The position numbers and the translations under genes were made by a program. A model generated the notes under the pieces. It had not been told where the DNA came from. It searched no databases and worked only from the letters and a program-made list of their open reading frames with translations. A stretch of DNA of 17,628 nucleotides from JAWKTM01 sp041399085 (GTDB taxonomy: Bacteria > Planctomycetota > Planctomycetia > Pirellulales > Pirellulaceae): contig JAWKTM010000101.1 in the NCBI GenBank assembly GCA_041399085.1, positions 1-17,628 of the forward strand, in the 5' to 3' direction. Below are positions 1-7,624 of this stretch, piece after piece; the first letter of the stretch is position 1, and the number at the start of each line of letters is the position of its first letter.

Positions 1-304
1 TCAGCCTTCTTCATCAAAGCCGCATCCGTGCGTCAGTCTCCGTAGAAGTAGGAGAAACAGGAAAACACCTGATCCCCGGCACTGACACAAGATTCATTAC
101 AAGGCTTCGACCCCAGGCACGTTTCGCTCGTCGAGAGCCTCCGTCTCGCGCTGTCCCCTTATCTCCCTGTCCCCTTGTCCCCCTCTCTCCCCCTCTCCAA
201 AACGTCTCGCCGCCGCATGAACCGATTCGATTTATCGCGGTATGATTGTGTAGCCGTTGCTGTCTCGGCCCGTTTGTTCGCTTCCTGCCGCTTGTTGAAA
301 CCGG
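1..304. other. Non-coding stretch with a polypyrimidine tract
   Basis: No convincing gene is seen upstream of the BatA-domain gene. Open frames here lack recognisable protein character. Positions 151-198 are almost pure C/T, with repeated CCCCTT / TCTCCCTGTC words. On the other strand this reads as GGGGACA/AGGGGAC-like short direct repeats. No ribosome-binding site is obvious before the start at 305. The function is unknown. Confidence 0.5.
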
Positions 305-2665
305 ATGTCGTTCGTCAATCTCAGTTTGTTGTTGGGCGGAGTGCTTATTTCCGCTCCGATCATCTTGCATTTGGCCATGCGGCAGCGGCCGAAGACGATG
401 GTTTTTCCGGCTGTGCAGTTTCTGCGGCAGCGGCGGGAATCGAATTCCACGCGGCTGCGCCTGCGACATTGGTTGCTGTTGTTTCTACGATGTTTGGCGA
501 TTGCCGCGGTGGTGGTCGCGTTGGCTCGGCCGCGAGTCGCTTCGGCTCGTGTCGGCGATTGGGTGACGCTGGGCGGGTTGTCCGCCGTCACGTTGGCGCT
601 GGCCGGCGTGGCGGTGTTTGCCGCGGCGACTCGGCGCAGCAAAGCCATCGTGTACGGTTTCGCTGGCGGAGCGGCCGCGGCGGCACTTGCTGGGATCGTG
701 CTGCTGGCCAGTGCGCTGGGTGCGAGTTCGGGCGTGGCAATTGGCGATCGGCAAGCTCCCGGAGCCGCCGTGTTGGTATTCGACACCGCGCCGCGCATGC
801 AATATCGGAACAACAATCAAACGCGGCTCGAAGCGGCTCGCGACACGGCTTTGTGGCTGTTGCGGCAGTTTCCGTTCGACAGCCAAGTGGCGGTGTTGGA
901 GGCGCGGCCGCAGCCGCCGGTGTTTTCGCTGGATTTGGCGGCAGCCAAAAAGGCGATCGAGCGGCTCGCGCCAACCGGCGTGCCTCGGCCGCTGACCGAA
1001 GTGCTGATCGACGCCATCGAGCTGGCTAAGACGAGCGAGCTGAAACGCCGCGAAGTGTTCGTCTTCACCGATCTTTCCCAGGCGGCTTGGCCAGCGGACG
1101 ACGTGGCGGCCGTCCGGCGAGCTTTGTCCGAGGCCGAGGACGTGGCGATGTACGTGATCGACGTTGGGGCCGAGCAGCCGATGAACGTAGGACTTGGGCC
1201 GCTGTCGCTAGGCGGCCAAACGCTAACCAAGAACAGCCCGCTGCAGGTCGATGCCGACGTGTTTAGCCTGGGGATGTCGGGCGAGCGGACGGTCGAGTTG
1301 TTGTTGGAAGAGTCCGACGCGTCGCGGCCGACGATCCGCGATGGCCAGTTGCTGTTGCCAACGGCGCATCCGCGAGGCCGCGAGATTGTGACCGTCGCAC
1401 CGGGCGAAGCGACGCGGGTTAGCTTTCAGATCCAGGGGCTGGAATTAGGCGTGCATCACGGCGTGGTTCGCTTGACCGGCCAGGATGGTTTGCCCGCCGA
1501 TGACGAACGGCATTTTACGATCGACGTGCGGCAGGCTTGGCCGGTGTTGGTGGTCGAGCCGCGTGGCGGAACGGCTCGGTTCTTGGTCGAGGCGATCGCG
1601 CCGTACGAATTGCGTCAAACCGGACAAGCCAGCTTTGAATGCCACACGATCGAGCCGGCGGATCTGCTGAATCAGGAGCTGACGAACTTCGCCGCCGTGT
1701 GCCTGCTCGACCCGGGTCCGCTGACGCCCGACGTGTGGCAGCGTTTGCATGAATATTGCACGGCCGGAGGAAGCCTCGGCGTGTTCCTTGGCCACAATGC
1801 TGATCCGCCGAGTTCGTTTCATGACGAGGCGGCTCAGGCGGTGCTGCCGGGCCGCCTCGAGCGGCAATGGCGGACCGCTTCGCGCGACGTGTTCCTCGCG
1901 CCGAGCAGCTACGATCATCCGGCGTTGGTCGAGTTTCGATCGTTGTCGACCAGCGTGCCGTGGTCCAGCTTTCCGGTGTTTCGCTACTGGCAGATTGCGC
2001 CGTTGGACGCCGACGCGCGGGTGCTGATCCCGTTCAATCAAGCGAACCCGGCGGTGATCGAACAACCGATCGGCAAAGGCCGCGTGGTGACTTTCGCCAC
2101 GCCGATTTCCGATCCGGCTCGCCCGGCCGGCCGGCAGACTTGGAACGAGCTGCCAACGGGCGAGAACGCTGGCCGTACTTCGTGCTAGTCAACGAGCTGA
2201 TGCGATACTTGGTCGAAAGCGACGCGGCTCGGCTGAATTACACGACCGGCGAGATCGCGGCAGCTCGGACAGCAACCGCAGCGCGATCCCGAGATTTACC
2301 AGTTGTTCACTCCAAACGCCGAACCGCAGGAGATTGCCGCACGCGGCGATCGACTGTCGATTCGCTTTACCGAGAATCCGGGCGCGTATCGTTTGAAGGG
2401 CAATCGCGGCGGACCGGTGGTGCGCGGGTTTAGCGTGAATCTGCCGCCCGAGGCGACGGAGTTGCGTCGCGTGGAATCGACGCGGCTGGACGAATTGTTG
2501 GGCGAGGATCGCTATCAGTTCGCTCGCAATCGCGACGAGATCGAGCTGAGCGTCGGAGAGGCCCGCGCGGGACGCGAGTTCTATCCGACGCTGCTCGTGT
2601 TGTTGGCCGGGGCGTTGGCGATGGAACAATTGTTAGCCAATCGTTTCTATCGCCGAGCGGAATAG
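305..2665 (+). CDS. BatA-domain / VWA-like membrane protein (two compensating frameshifts)
   Basis: This is a roughly 785-residue membrane protein of a type common in Planctomycetota. The N-terminus (residues 1-77) matches the BatA (aerotolerance regulator N-terminal) domain: a hydrophobic start, an FPAVQFLRQR-like segment, a basic stretch, then a membrane helix ending in LARPR. Two more membrane helices lie at about 87-108 and 114-140. A VWA-like region follows from about 154. Its metal site is degenerate: D160-T-A-P-R stands where DxSxS is expected. A GATase-like C-terminal part follows (WPVLVVEP onwards, with GGSLGVFLG). The frame breaks near 2163, where a premature TAG appears at 2186, and returns near 2270. 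Between the breaks the +1 frame carries the expected protein (RWPYFVLVNELMRYLV), so the original reading probably continued to 2665. Such proteins usually sit beside MoxR ATPase and DUF58 genes, which would lie outside this window. It probably acts in the cytoplasmic membrane, but its exact role is unknown. Confidence 0.8.
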
Positions 2666-2688
2666 CCCCGGCCGGGCGAACCCGTGGC

Positions 2689-3429
2689 TCAGCCCTCTTC
2701 GCCCAAGGCGTAGGTCGTGTAGCGATTGCGGTTGCGATTGCGGTTGCGATTCCCCCGACGTCGGCGTCGATCACGATCCCACCAATCCCAATCGAATTGG
2801 TTGTTGCCCCAACCGCCTTCTTCAAACAAGGCTTGCGTGGTGTAGCGATTGCGGCCGCGTCCCCAGCGATTGTTGTCTTGCCACCAGCGATTACGACCAC
2901 GCCGACCGCGGCGGTTCCAATCGTTCCGCCCGCCTTCTTCGCCTAAGGCATAGGTCGTGTAGCGGTTGCGGCCGCGGCGTTGATCGCGGTCGTTCCACCA
3001 GCGATTGTTTCGGCCACGGTCGCGGTCACGGTCGCGGTCGCGAAAGCGGTCGCGGTCGTACCAGTTGTAGTCTCGGTCGCCCAACCAATCGTCGTCGCGA
3101 TCGTCGTTCCATCCGCCGCGCCCGTCGTTTCGGCCGCGATCGTTCCTGCCGCCGCGCTGATCTCGGTCGCCTCGGCCACGATTGCCTCCGCCCCGGTCGC
3201 CGCGTCCATCGCCGCGTTCTTCGGTGAAGTTGAGTTGCGCGGCGGCTGACTTGCCGAACAGGAATGTCACGACTCCGGCCGCGAGCGCCGACGACTGCAT
3301 CAAGAACGAGCGGCGCGAGCCAGCGGCGGCAGGTACGCCGGTTGCTGCGGAGTTCGCCGCCGAGTCCGGCGTTGAATGGCCTGGGAATGCGACCTCGGGC
3401 CGTTCGAGGCCGTCGAATGGATGTCGCAT
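2689..3429 (-). CDS. Putative graspetide precursor: Tat-signal protein with three C-terminal TTxxxxEE core motifs
   Basis: This is a 246-residue protein. The ATG at 3429 was chosen because AAAAGGAG lies 6 nt upstream; an in-frame TTG at 3480 is less likely. Residues 38-45 (SRRSFLMQ) followed by a hydrophobic stretch to about 64 form a twin-arginine signal peptide. The rest is low-complexity Arg/Gly/Asn/Asp/Trp-rich sequence that includes (DR)n at about 125-140 and (NR)n at about 226-236. Embedded in it are three copies of an RNRYTTxALxEEG motif. The TTxxxxEE cores are at residues 158-165, 197-204 and 238-245, and the last ends one residue before the stop. TTxxxxEE is the core signature of plesiocin-type graspetides, in which an ATP-grasp ligase joins Thr hydroxyls to Glu carboxylates as esters. 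A ligase of that kind starts 72 bp away on the other strand. What is seen: the motif, its repetition, the Tat signal and the neighbour. What is inferred: cross-linking and export. It is much longer than typical graspetide precursors. It could instead be a structural Arg-rich surface protein that is modified by the ligase. Confidence 0.85.
   Translation of the reverse strand: MRHPFDGLERPEVAFPGHSTPDSAANSAATGVPAAAGSRRSFLMQSSALAAGVVTFLFGKSAAAQLNFTEERGDGRGDRGGGNRGRGDRDQRGGRNDRGRNDGRGGWNDDRDDDWLGDRDYNWYDRDRFRDRDRDRDRGRNNRWWNDRDQRRGRNRYTTYALGEEGGRNDWNRRGRRGRNRWWQDNNRWGRGRNRYTTQALFEEGGWGNNQFDWDWWDRDRRRRRGNRNRNRNRNRYTTYALGEEG
2695..2718 (-). repeat. Core motif copy 3 (TTYALGEE), at the extreme C-terminus
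   Basis: This encodes residues 238-245, starting 41 residues after copy 2, with only one Gly before the stop. Its amino acids are identical to copy 1, but the codons differ in Tyr, Leu and Glu (for example GAG for GAA). The identity is therefore not just a fresh DNA duplication. Confidence 0.85.
2818..2841 (-). repeat. Core motif copy 2 (TTQALFEE)
   Basis: This encodes residues 197-204, starting 39 residues after copy 1. The Thr and Glu positions are kept, while the middle residues differ from the other two copies (Q for Y, F for G). That is what selection on the cross-linking residues alone would produce. Confidence 0.85.
2935..2958 (-). repeat. Core motif copy 1 (TTYALGEE)
   Basis: This encodes residues 158-165 of the Tat-signal protein. 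It is preceded by RGRNRY and followed by GG. Two Thr and two Glu are spaced as in plesiocin-type graspetide cores. Confidence 0.85.
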
Positions 3430-3501
3430 GATCTGCTCCTTTTGGATTTGCTGAACAACTTCGGCATAGCCACTCGCCAATTACGGAACGGGGAGAACAA
3501 C
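3430..3501. promoter_or_regulatory. Divergent control region between precursor and ATP-grasp ligase
   Basis: These 72 bp separate two divergent start codons. On the minus strand AAAAGGAG (3436-3443) lies 6 nt before the precursor ATG. On the plus strand GGGGAG (3490-3495) lies 6 nt before the ligase GTG at 3502. Both are stronger ribosome-binding sites than those of most genes in this window. No clear -35/-10 pair was recognised on either strand. The shared region suggests co-expression. Confidence 0.6.
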
Positions 3502-4409
3502 GTGGCCATTTTGATTTTGGGAGATCGCGACGACGAACATGCCGCCGCCGTGTTATCGCGTTTGAAAGCCAGCGACTTCGATGCCGAGCTGTGGGATAGT
3601 CGCGATTTCCCGGCCGACATGACGATTTCGTTCGATCCGCTGAGCGGTCAGGGCGCGCTGGGCTTGCCGACCGGTCGATCGTTGTTGTTCGAGCAGATTC
3701 AGTCGGTGTATTGGCGCACGTATGACGGCGTGGAGGTAGTCGACTTGCCGAATCCCGAGCAGACGTGGCTGGCGATGAACGACTCGCGGAGTCTGTTCGA
3801 GTCATTGTTCCTGCGGTTGCCGGCGCGGTGGGTGAATGGCTGGGAAGCGTACCGCTTGCACCAAACCAAACCGGCACAGTTGGCGATGGTCGCCGAGCAA
3901 GGGATTCGCGTGCCGGACACGCGGCTGACGAATTGCCCGGCGGAAGTCCACGATTTCGTGGCGCATCACTCGCGCGTGATTTTCAAACCGGTACAAGGCG
4001 GCGCGCACGCTCGGCGGCTGACGGAAGAGCACGTGACCGACGAACATCTGCGGTACCTGCAACTGGCGCCGATCACGTTGCAGGAAGAGATCGTCGGCAC
4101 GAACATCCGAGCGTTCGTGGCGGGCGAACGTGTCTGGCCTGCGAGATCAACACGGACGAAGTGGACTTCCGCGACGACGAAGCCCCCGAGCTGAAGCCGC
4201 ACGTGTTGTCGTCGGCGATGATCGAGCGGTGTCAGGCAATCGCTCGCACGTTGCAGTTGCTGTGGACCGGGATCGACTTTCGTCGCACGCCGGCCGGCGA
4301 CTATGTGTTCTTGGAAGCGAACCCCAGCCCGATGTTCTTGGGCTTCGAGGAAGCGACCGGTTTGCCGCTGATGGATTCGCTGGTCGAGGTGCTGACCGAG
4401 GAGCGGTGA
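3502..4409 (+). CDS. ATP-grasp ligase, graspetide (microviridin/plesiocin-type) macrocyclase; one frameshift
   Basis: This is a roughly 302-residue ATP-grasp enzyme of the MvdC/MvdD/PsnB type. Such enzymes activate Glu/Asp side chains as acyl phosphates and couple them to Thr/Ser (ester) or Lys (amide) within a precursor peptide. GTG 3502 was chosen for its GGGGAG site and because MAILILGDRDDEH is a normal family N-terminus. Residues 1-110 form the variable pre-ATP-grasp domain. QTKPAQLAMVAEQGIRVP at about 121-138 begins the ATP-grasp fold. VIFKPVQGG (about 159-167) carries the ATP-binding Lys, TLQEEIVG (192-199) the adenine hinge, NIRAFV the conserved Arg, and EANPSPMFLGFE near the C-terminus the Mg-binding Glu and Asn. 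The frame breaks near 4130, but protein continues in the next frame (ACEINTDEVDF) to the stop at 4409. One missing base (GERV-L-ACEI) would restore it. It is divergent from a protein with three TTxxxxEE motifs, its likely substrate. A RimK-like glutamate ligase is an alternative but less likely. Confidence 0.87.
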
Positions 4410-4415
4410 AGAAAC

Positions 4416-4534
4416 CGGAGGGCTCGCGCCCTGCCGCTTACGTGCGATTCGCGGAGAACGGAGGGCTCGCCCCTGCCGCTTACGTGCGTTTCGCGGAGAA
4501 CGGAGGTCGCGCCTGCCGCTTACGTGCGTTTCGG
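4416..4534. repeat. Three tandem copies of a 42-43 bp hairpin-containing repeat
   Basis: Units begin at 4416, 4459 and 4501. Each contains GGAGG(G)-CTCGC-(GC)CCTGCCGCTTACGTGCG. The first unit holds a perfect hairpin AGGGC-TCGC-GCCCT. The array lies between the ligase stop and the end of the Rrf2 gene on the opposite strand. The same element type recurs at 14351-14412. It is probably a REP-like dispersed intergenic repeat. Confidence 0.8.
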
Positions 4535-4593
4535 GAACCGATTGGCGGAACGGCTGCTGACGGCCGCGAGGAAACTGCGTTCCGAGTGTTATG

Positions 4594-5022
4594 TCAGATG
4601 TAGTACATCGGCTCCGAGCGGCCGCGGGCTCGTTCGGCCAACTCGGCAAATGTGACCGAGTCGAGCAGTTCGCGTTGCTGGTCGTAAGCCTCGCGCCACA
4701 CGTCCATCAACGCGGCGGACGTGGGCGTTTGGATCCCGGCGTTGCTGGTCGGTTCGCTCGACGCGGCTTCAACGACCCGCATCACTTCGCCCAACGTGAC
4801 GTCGCCAGGGTCACGGGCCAATTGGTAGCCGCCCGCCGCGCCGCGAATGCTGTTGACGATCCCCGCCGTCTTCAATTGCAGCAGAATCTGCACTAGGAAT
4901 CGCGAGGGTATGCCGTGGGCGTCGGCGATCGAGCGAACGCGGATCGGTTCGGTCTGACCGTATCGCGCGGCCAATTCCAGCACCGCGATACAGGCATACT
5001 CGGTCTTGGCGGATACGTTCAC
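4594..5022 (-). CDS. Rrf2-family transcriptional regulator
   Basis: This is a 142-residue winged-helix repressor. The N-terminus (MNVSAKTEYACIAVLELA, with a GTG start at 5022) and the HTH and wing at about 27-66 (RSIADAHGIPSRFLVQILLQLKTAGIVNSIRGAAGGYQLAR) are typical of the Rrf2 family, as is the length. The only Cys is in helix 1. The three-Cys cluster that binds Fe-S in IscR, NsrR or RsrR is absent, so it is more like CymR (control of cysteine metabolism). It lies 68 bp downstream of cysH on the same strand, which suggests a cysH-regulator operon and autoregulation by sulfur status. The target and effector are inferred, not seen. Confidence 0.88.
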   Translation of the reverse strand: MNVSAKTEYACIAVLELAARYGQTEPIRVRSIADAHGIPSRFLVQILLQLKTAGIVNSIRGAAGGYQLARDPGDVTLGEVMRVVEAASSEPTSNAGIQTPTSAALMDVWREAYDQQRELLDSVTFAELAERARGRSEPMYYI

Positions 5023-5090
5023 GATCGGCAGATGCTTCGGAATGAACCAGGCCAGTGGATGAAGCTTCGAGACGCTCTTCCACCGGGTAA

Positions 5091-5870
5091 TTACGACTTG
5101 TCATCCATCGAATGCAAACCGCATTCGGTTTTGGCAAAGCCGCTCCATCGGCCGGCCCGTTCGTCTTCGCCGAACATCACGGCACGCGTACAAGGCCAGC
5201 ATCCGATGCTGGAGTAGCCTTGATCGTGCAGCGGGTTGTACGGAATATCGTGGTCCAGAATCAGCTTCCAGACGTCGTTCTTCGACCAGTTCGCCAGCGG
5301 ATTCACCTTCACCAAGCGGAACTTCTTATCCCAGCCGATGATCGACGCGCGAGCTCGGTCGGGGCTTTGATCGCGGCGAATGGCACTGGCCCAAGCATCC
5401 ATCCCTTCGGCCGCTTCGTGCAGCAATTTCAGCTTGCGTTCAAAGCAGCAACGATTCGGATCGGTTTTGTAGACCGGGCCGCCGTTCGCCGCTTCGTACT
5501 CTTCGACGGACAACTCCGGGCGCTTCAGCTCGACTTCGATTCCGTACCGCCGCTTCACACGCTCGCGCAGCTCCAGCGTTTCGGCGAACTGATATCCCGT
5601 GTCGAGATTGAAGATCGGCGTGTCCGGCGCGATTTCGGCCAGCATGTGAATCAGCGTCATGCCTTCCGGACCGAACGCCGTGGCCATCGTGAATCGCGGC
5701 GCGAACCGTTCGACCGCCCACCGCAAAATCGCTTGGGGCGTCGCGGTTTCCAACTCGTCGCTCTTGGCCCGCAATTCGGCCAGCAGCTCGTCGGTCGGCT
5801 CCAGCTTAGCTTCGTCTGGCGAGACAACTCGCCAGCGGGGCGGTTCGTTCATCACGGGTAAAGTGCTCAT
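5091..5870 (-). CDS. cysH: Phosphoadenylyl/adenylyl-sulfate reductase (thioredoxin-dependent)
   Basis: This 259-residue cytoplasmic enzyme reduces APS or PAPS to sulfite in assimilatory sulfate reduction, using thioredoxin. TAFGPEG (64-70) is the PP-loop-like nucleotide site. LDTGYQFAET follows. Cys141-Cys142 (NRCCFERK) and Cys224-x-x-Cys227 (IGCWPCTRAV) are the four ligands of the [4Fe-4S] cluster of the APS-reducing type. The catalytic C-terminal motif ECGLH is at 249-253. Presence of the CC/CxxC pair points to APS reductase, or a dual-specific enzyme, rather than E. coli-type PAPS reductase. ATG 5870 was chosen; an upstream start at 5912 and an internal ATG at 5852 are possible, and none has a strong Shine-Dalgarno sequence. 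It is followed by an Rrf2 regulator and preceded by a good promoter. Confidence 0.93.
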   Translation of the reverse strand: MSTLPVMNEPPRWRVVSPDEAKLEPTDELLAELRAKSDELETATPQAILRWAVERFAPRFTMATAFGPEGMTLIHMLAEIAPDTPIFNLDTGYQFAETLELRERVKRRYGIEVELKRPELSVEEYEAANGGPVYKTDPNRCCFERKLKLLHEAAEGMDAWASAIRRDQSPDRARASIIGWDKKFRLVKVNPLANWSKNDVWKLILDHDIPYNPLHDQGYSSIGCWPCTRAVMFGEDERAGRWSGFAKTECGLHSMDDKS

Positions 5871-5969
5871 AGTCGACGGCGAGATAGGCAATGGCCGTAC
5901 CGCGGAAGTCATGGTTACAGTACCTCGAACCGGCCGACCAACCGGGCCGCCGATCCCTTGGGCTTGCGA

Positions 5970-5998
5970 ATCCTACAAATGTTACTCAACAAAGTCAA
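5970..5998 (-). promoter_or_regulatory. Sigma70-type promoter of the cysH-rrf2 operon
   Basis: On the minus strand TTGACT (-35, 5993-5998) and TAGGAT (-10, 5970-5975) are separated by exactly 17 bp. This places transcription start about 90 nt before the cysH start. The GTTGAC...GTTGAG direct repeat (9-bp period) and the GTT-N4-AAC palindrome overlapping the -35/spacer are candidate binding sites for the downstream Rrf2 regulator. That last point is inference. Confidence 0.6.
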
Positions 5999-6154
5999 CT
6001 ATCGGCGATGCGCGTGCGTAAAGTGTCATCGGCGCGGACTGCAACGGAACTGAAGTCTGTTCCGCGCTCACGGTTTACGGGGAGGTTGCGGCCGGCGATC
6101 GCACGGCGGGGCGAATTCGGCACGGTTGAGGCCAGATGCTGGCGGCGGGGCGGT

Positions 6155-7624
6155 TTACTCGATTGGCTGCACGACCACTCGGTTGCCTTCGATGGCAATC
6201 ACGCGAATCTGTTGACCGGCGGAGACGTAGCTGCCGTCGGCGACCACGTCCAAATAGTGGTCGCCGAATTTGGCTCGGCCCGCCGGACGCAGCGGCGAGT
6301 GAGCTTCGCCCCAATCCCCGACGGCGACCAGTGGATGAGCGGCGGCAGCCATCGGCTTATCGCCTTTATCCAACATGCTCGCGTCCTGTCCAGGGTCGCT
6401 GGGCGGACGCAACGCCAGTCGGCCGAGCAGCGGGATTTCGCCCAGCCAGCGCGTCATCATCACTCCGGCGACCAGAACAACCACGCCGGAAACAACGACC
6501 ACGCCGGCCGAGCGTCCCAGCGTCTCCAGTTCGCGGCCCGTTGACGGAATGACAAAGTCTTGGCTGGCCATCAGCACGGAGACCAGCATCAAAGCGATGC
6601 CGCTGAGTCCCGCGATGCCGAAACCCGGAATCACGAAGAACTCGAGGGCCAGAAACACAAGCCCGACGAGAAACAACGTGACTTCCAGCCAAGTCGATGT
6701 GCCGCCGAGAAACCGGCTCCAGAAAAACAGCGCGAAGCAGAGTCCGCTGATGAGTCCGCCGACGCTGATGCCCGGCGCGCTCAACTCGGCGAACAACGCG
6801 ATCAAGCCGATGACGAACAGGATGCCGGTTACGATCGGCCGATTCAAAATGTAAACCGTGGTGTCCACCGCGCCGGGCCGGAGTTCGATTATGGGCTCCG
6901 TCAGGTCGTAGCGATCGACCAGCTCGGTTTGACTGTCGACGGTTTCCGCGGCCAGACCCAATTCAACAGCCCGTTCGCCGGTGACCGTCAAGAACTTGTC
7001 CTCTCGCGTTTCAAAGACCGGTTTGCCGCGTTCCCATTGCTCCGCGTCGCTGGCTGAATCCAATTCCGCTTGGGACCAATAGCGAACTTCGCCCGTCTCG
7101 CGGTTGGTGACTTGGTACACGACTAAGTTGCGATCGGCCATCGCTTCGACCAGCGCCGGCGACCGACCTTTGGATTCCGCCAAATCCCGTAGATGCGCGG
7201 CCAGCTCGCTCAGCACCTTTTGCTCGGCGTGGCGGAACAGACCGTCTTCCCCCGCCACGATCGGTCCCGCGTCGCCCAACCGAGCTCGCGGCGCCATCAC
7301 AATCTCATCGCAAGCGAGTGCGACAATCGCCGCTCCGCTGATCGCTTCGTCCGGGATGTAGGCGACCGTGCGAGCCCACGGCAAATCGCGCAGGACGTCG
7401 ATCATTTCGTAGGTCGTGTGCAAATACCCGCCGGGGCTGTCGATCTCCAAGATCACTAGATCCGCGCCGCGATCGCGAGCCGTGTCGAGTTTCCGCTCCA
7501 TGAATGCCTGCATCATGGGCGTCACGGGGCCTTCCAGCCGAATCAGCGCCGCCCGTTCATACGCCATCGCGGATGAACCAACGAGCAGCCCGGCCAGCGC
7601 GATCCACAACGAAAGTCGGTTCAT
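6155..7624 (-). CDS. NfeD-family membrane serine protease (ClpP-like + NfeD OB domain)
   Basis: This is an intact 489-residue protein. Residues 1-21 are a signal or membrane segment. The periplasm-facing ClpP/SppA-like domain (about 22-260) shows SPGG at 63-66 (oxyanion region), the probable nucleophile Ser96 in AISGAAIVAL, and Lys136 at the place of the general base of the Ser-Lys dyad known in Pyrococcus PH1510. Several membrane helices span about 270-400. The C-terminal NfeD OB-fold domain (about 425-489) ends in VIAIEGNRVVVQPIE. This full domain order corresponds to the long NfeD1b/STOPP class, which works with stomatin/SPFH proteins in membrane protein quality control. No stomatin gene is seen next to it here. 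The start is ATG 7624. It shows no frameshift. Confidence 0.92.
   Translation of the reverse strand: MNRLSLWIALAGLLVGSSAMAYERAALIRLEGPVTPMMQAFMERKLDTARDRGADLVILEIDSPGGYLHTTYEMIDVLRDLPWARTVAYIPDEAISGAAIVALACDEIVMAPRARLGDAGPIVAGEDGLFRHAEQKVLSELAAHLRDLAESKGRSPALVEAMADRNLVVYQVTNRETGEVRYWSQAELDSASDAEQWERGKPVFETREDKFLTVTGERAVELGLAAETVDSQTELVDRYDLTEPIIELRPGAVDTTVYILNRPIVTGILFVIGLIALFAELSAPGISVGGLISGLCFALFFWSRFLGGTSTWLEVTLFLVGLVFLALEFFVIPGFGIAGLSGIALMLVSVLMASQDFVIPSTGRELETLGRSAGVVVVSGVVVLVAGVMMTRWLGEIPLLGRLALRPPSDPGQDASMLDKGDKPMAAAAHPLVAVGDWGEAHSPLRPAGRAKFGDHYLDVVADGSYVSAGQQIRVIAIEGNRVVVQPIE

Noticed and set aside
175..1029. A 284-codon open frame overlapping the BatA gene
   Set aside because: Its composition is Arg/Gly/Ala/Ser-rich with no domain, while the overlapping frame carries a clear BatA N-terminus.
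2160..2275. Programmed ribosomal frameshifting in the BatA gene
   Set aside because: No slippery heptamer was seen, two opposite shifts would be needed, and similar breaks occur in unrelated genes of the window.
3026..3877. A 283-codon minus-strand frame covering parts of the precursor and the ligase
   Set aside because: It is a shadow frame of two well-supported genes with strong ribosome-binding sites.
3502..4409. RimK-like ribosomal protein glutamate ligase
   Set aside because: The N-terminal domain (ILILGDRDDEH) and the EANPSPMF end fit graspetide ligases better, and the neighbour carries TTxxxxEE motifs. It is not fully excluded without a profile search.
4416..4534. CRISPR array
   Set aside because: The units are contiguous repeats without unique spacers, and no cas genes are present.
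5871..5969. A sulfur-related riboswitch (SAM type) in the cysH leader
   Set aside because: The leader is only about 90 nt, and I could not find the conserved SAM riboswitch core.
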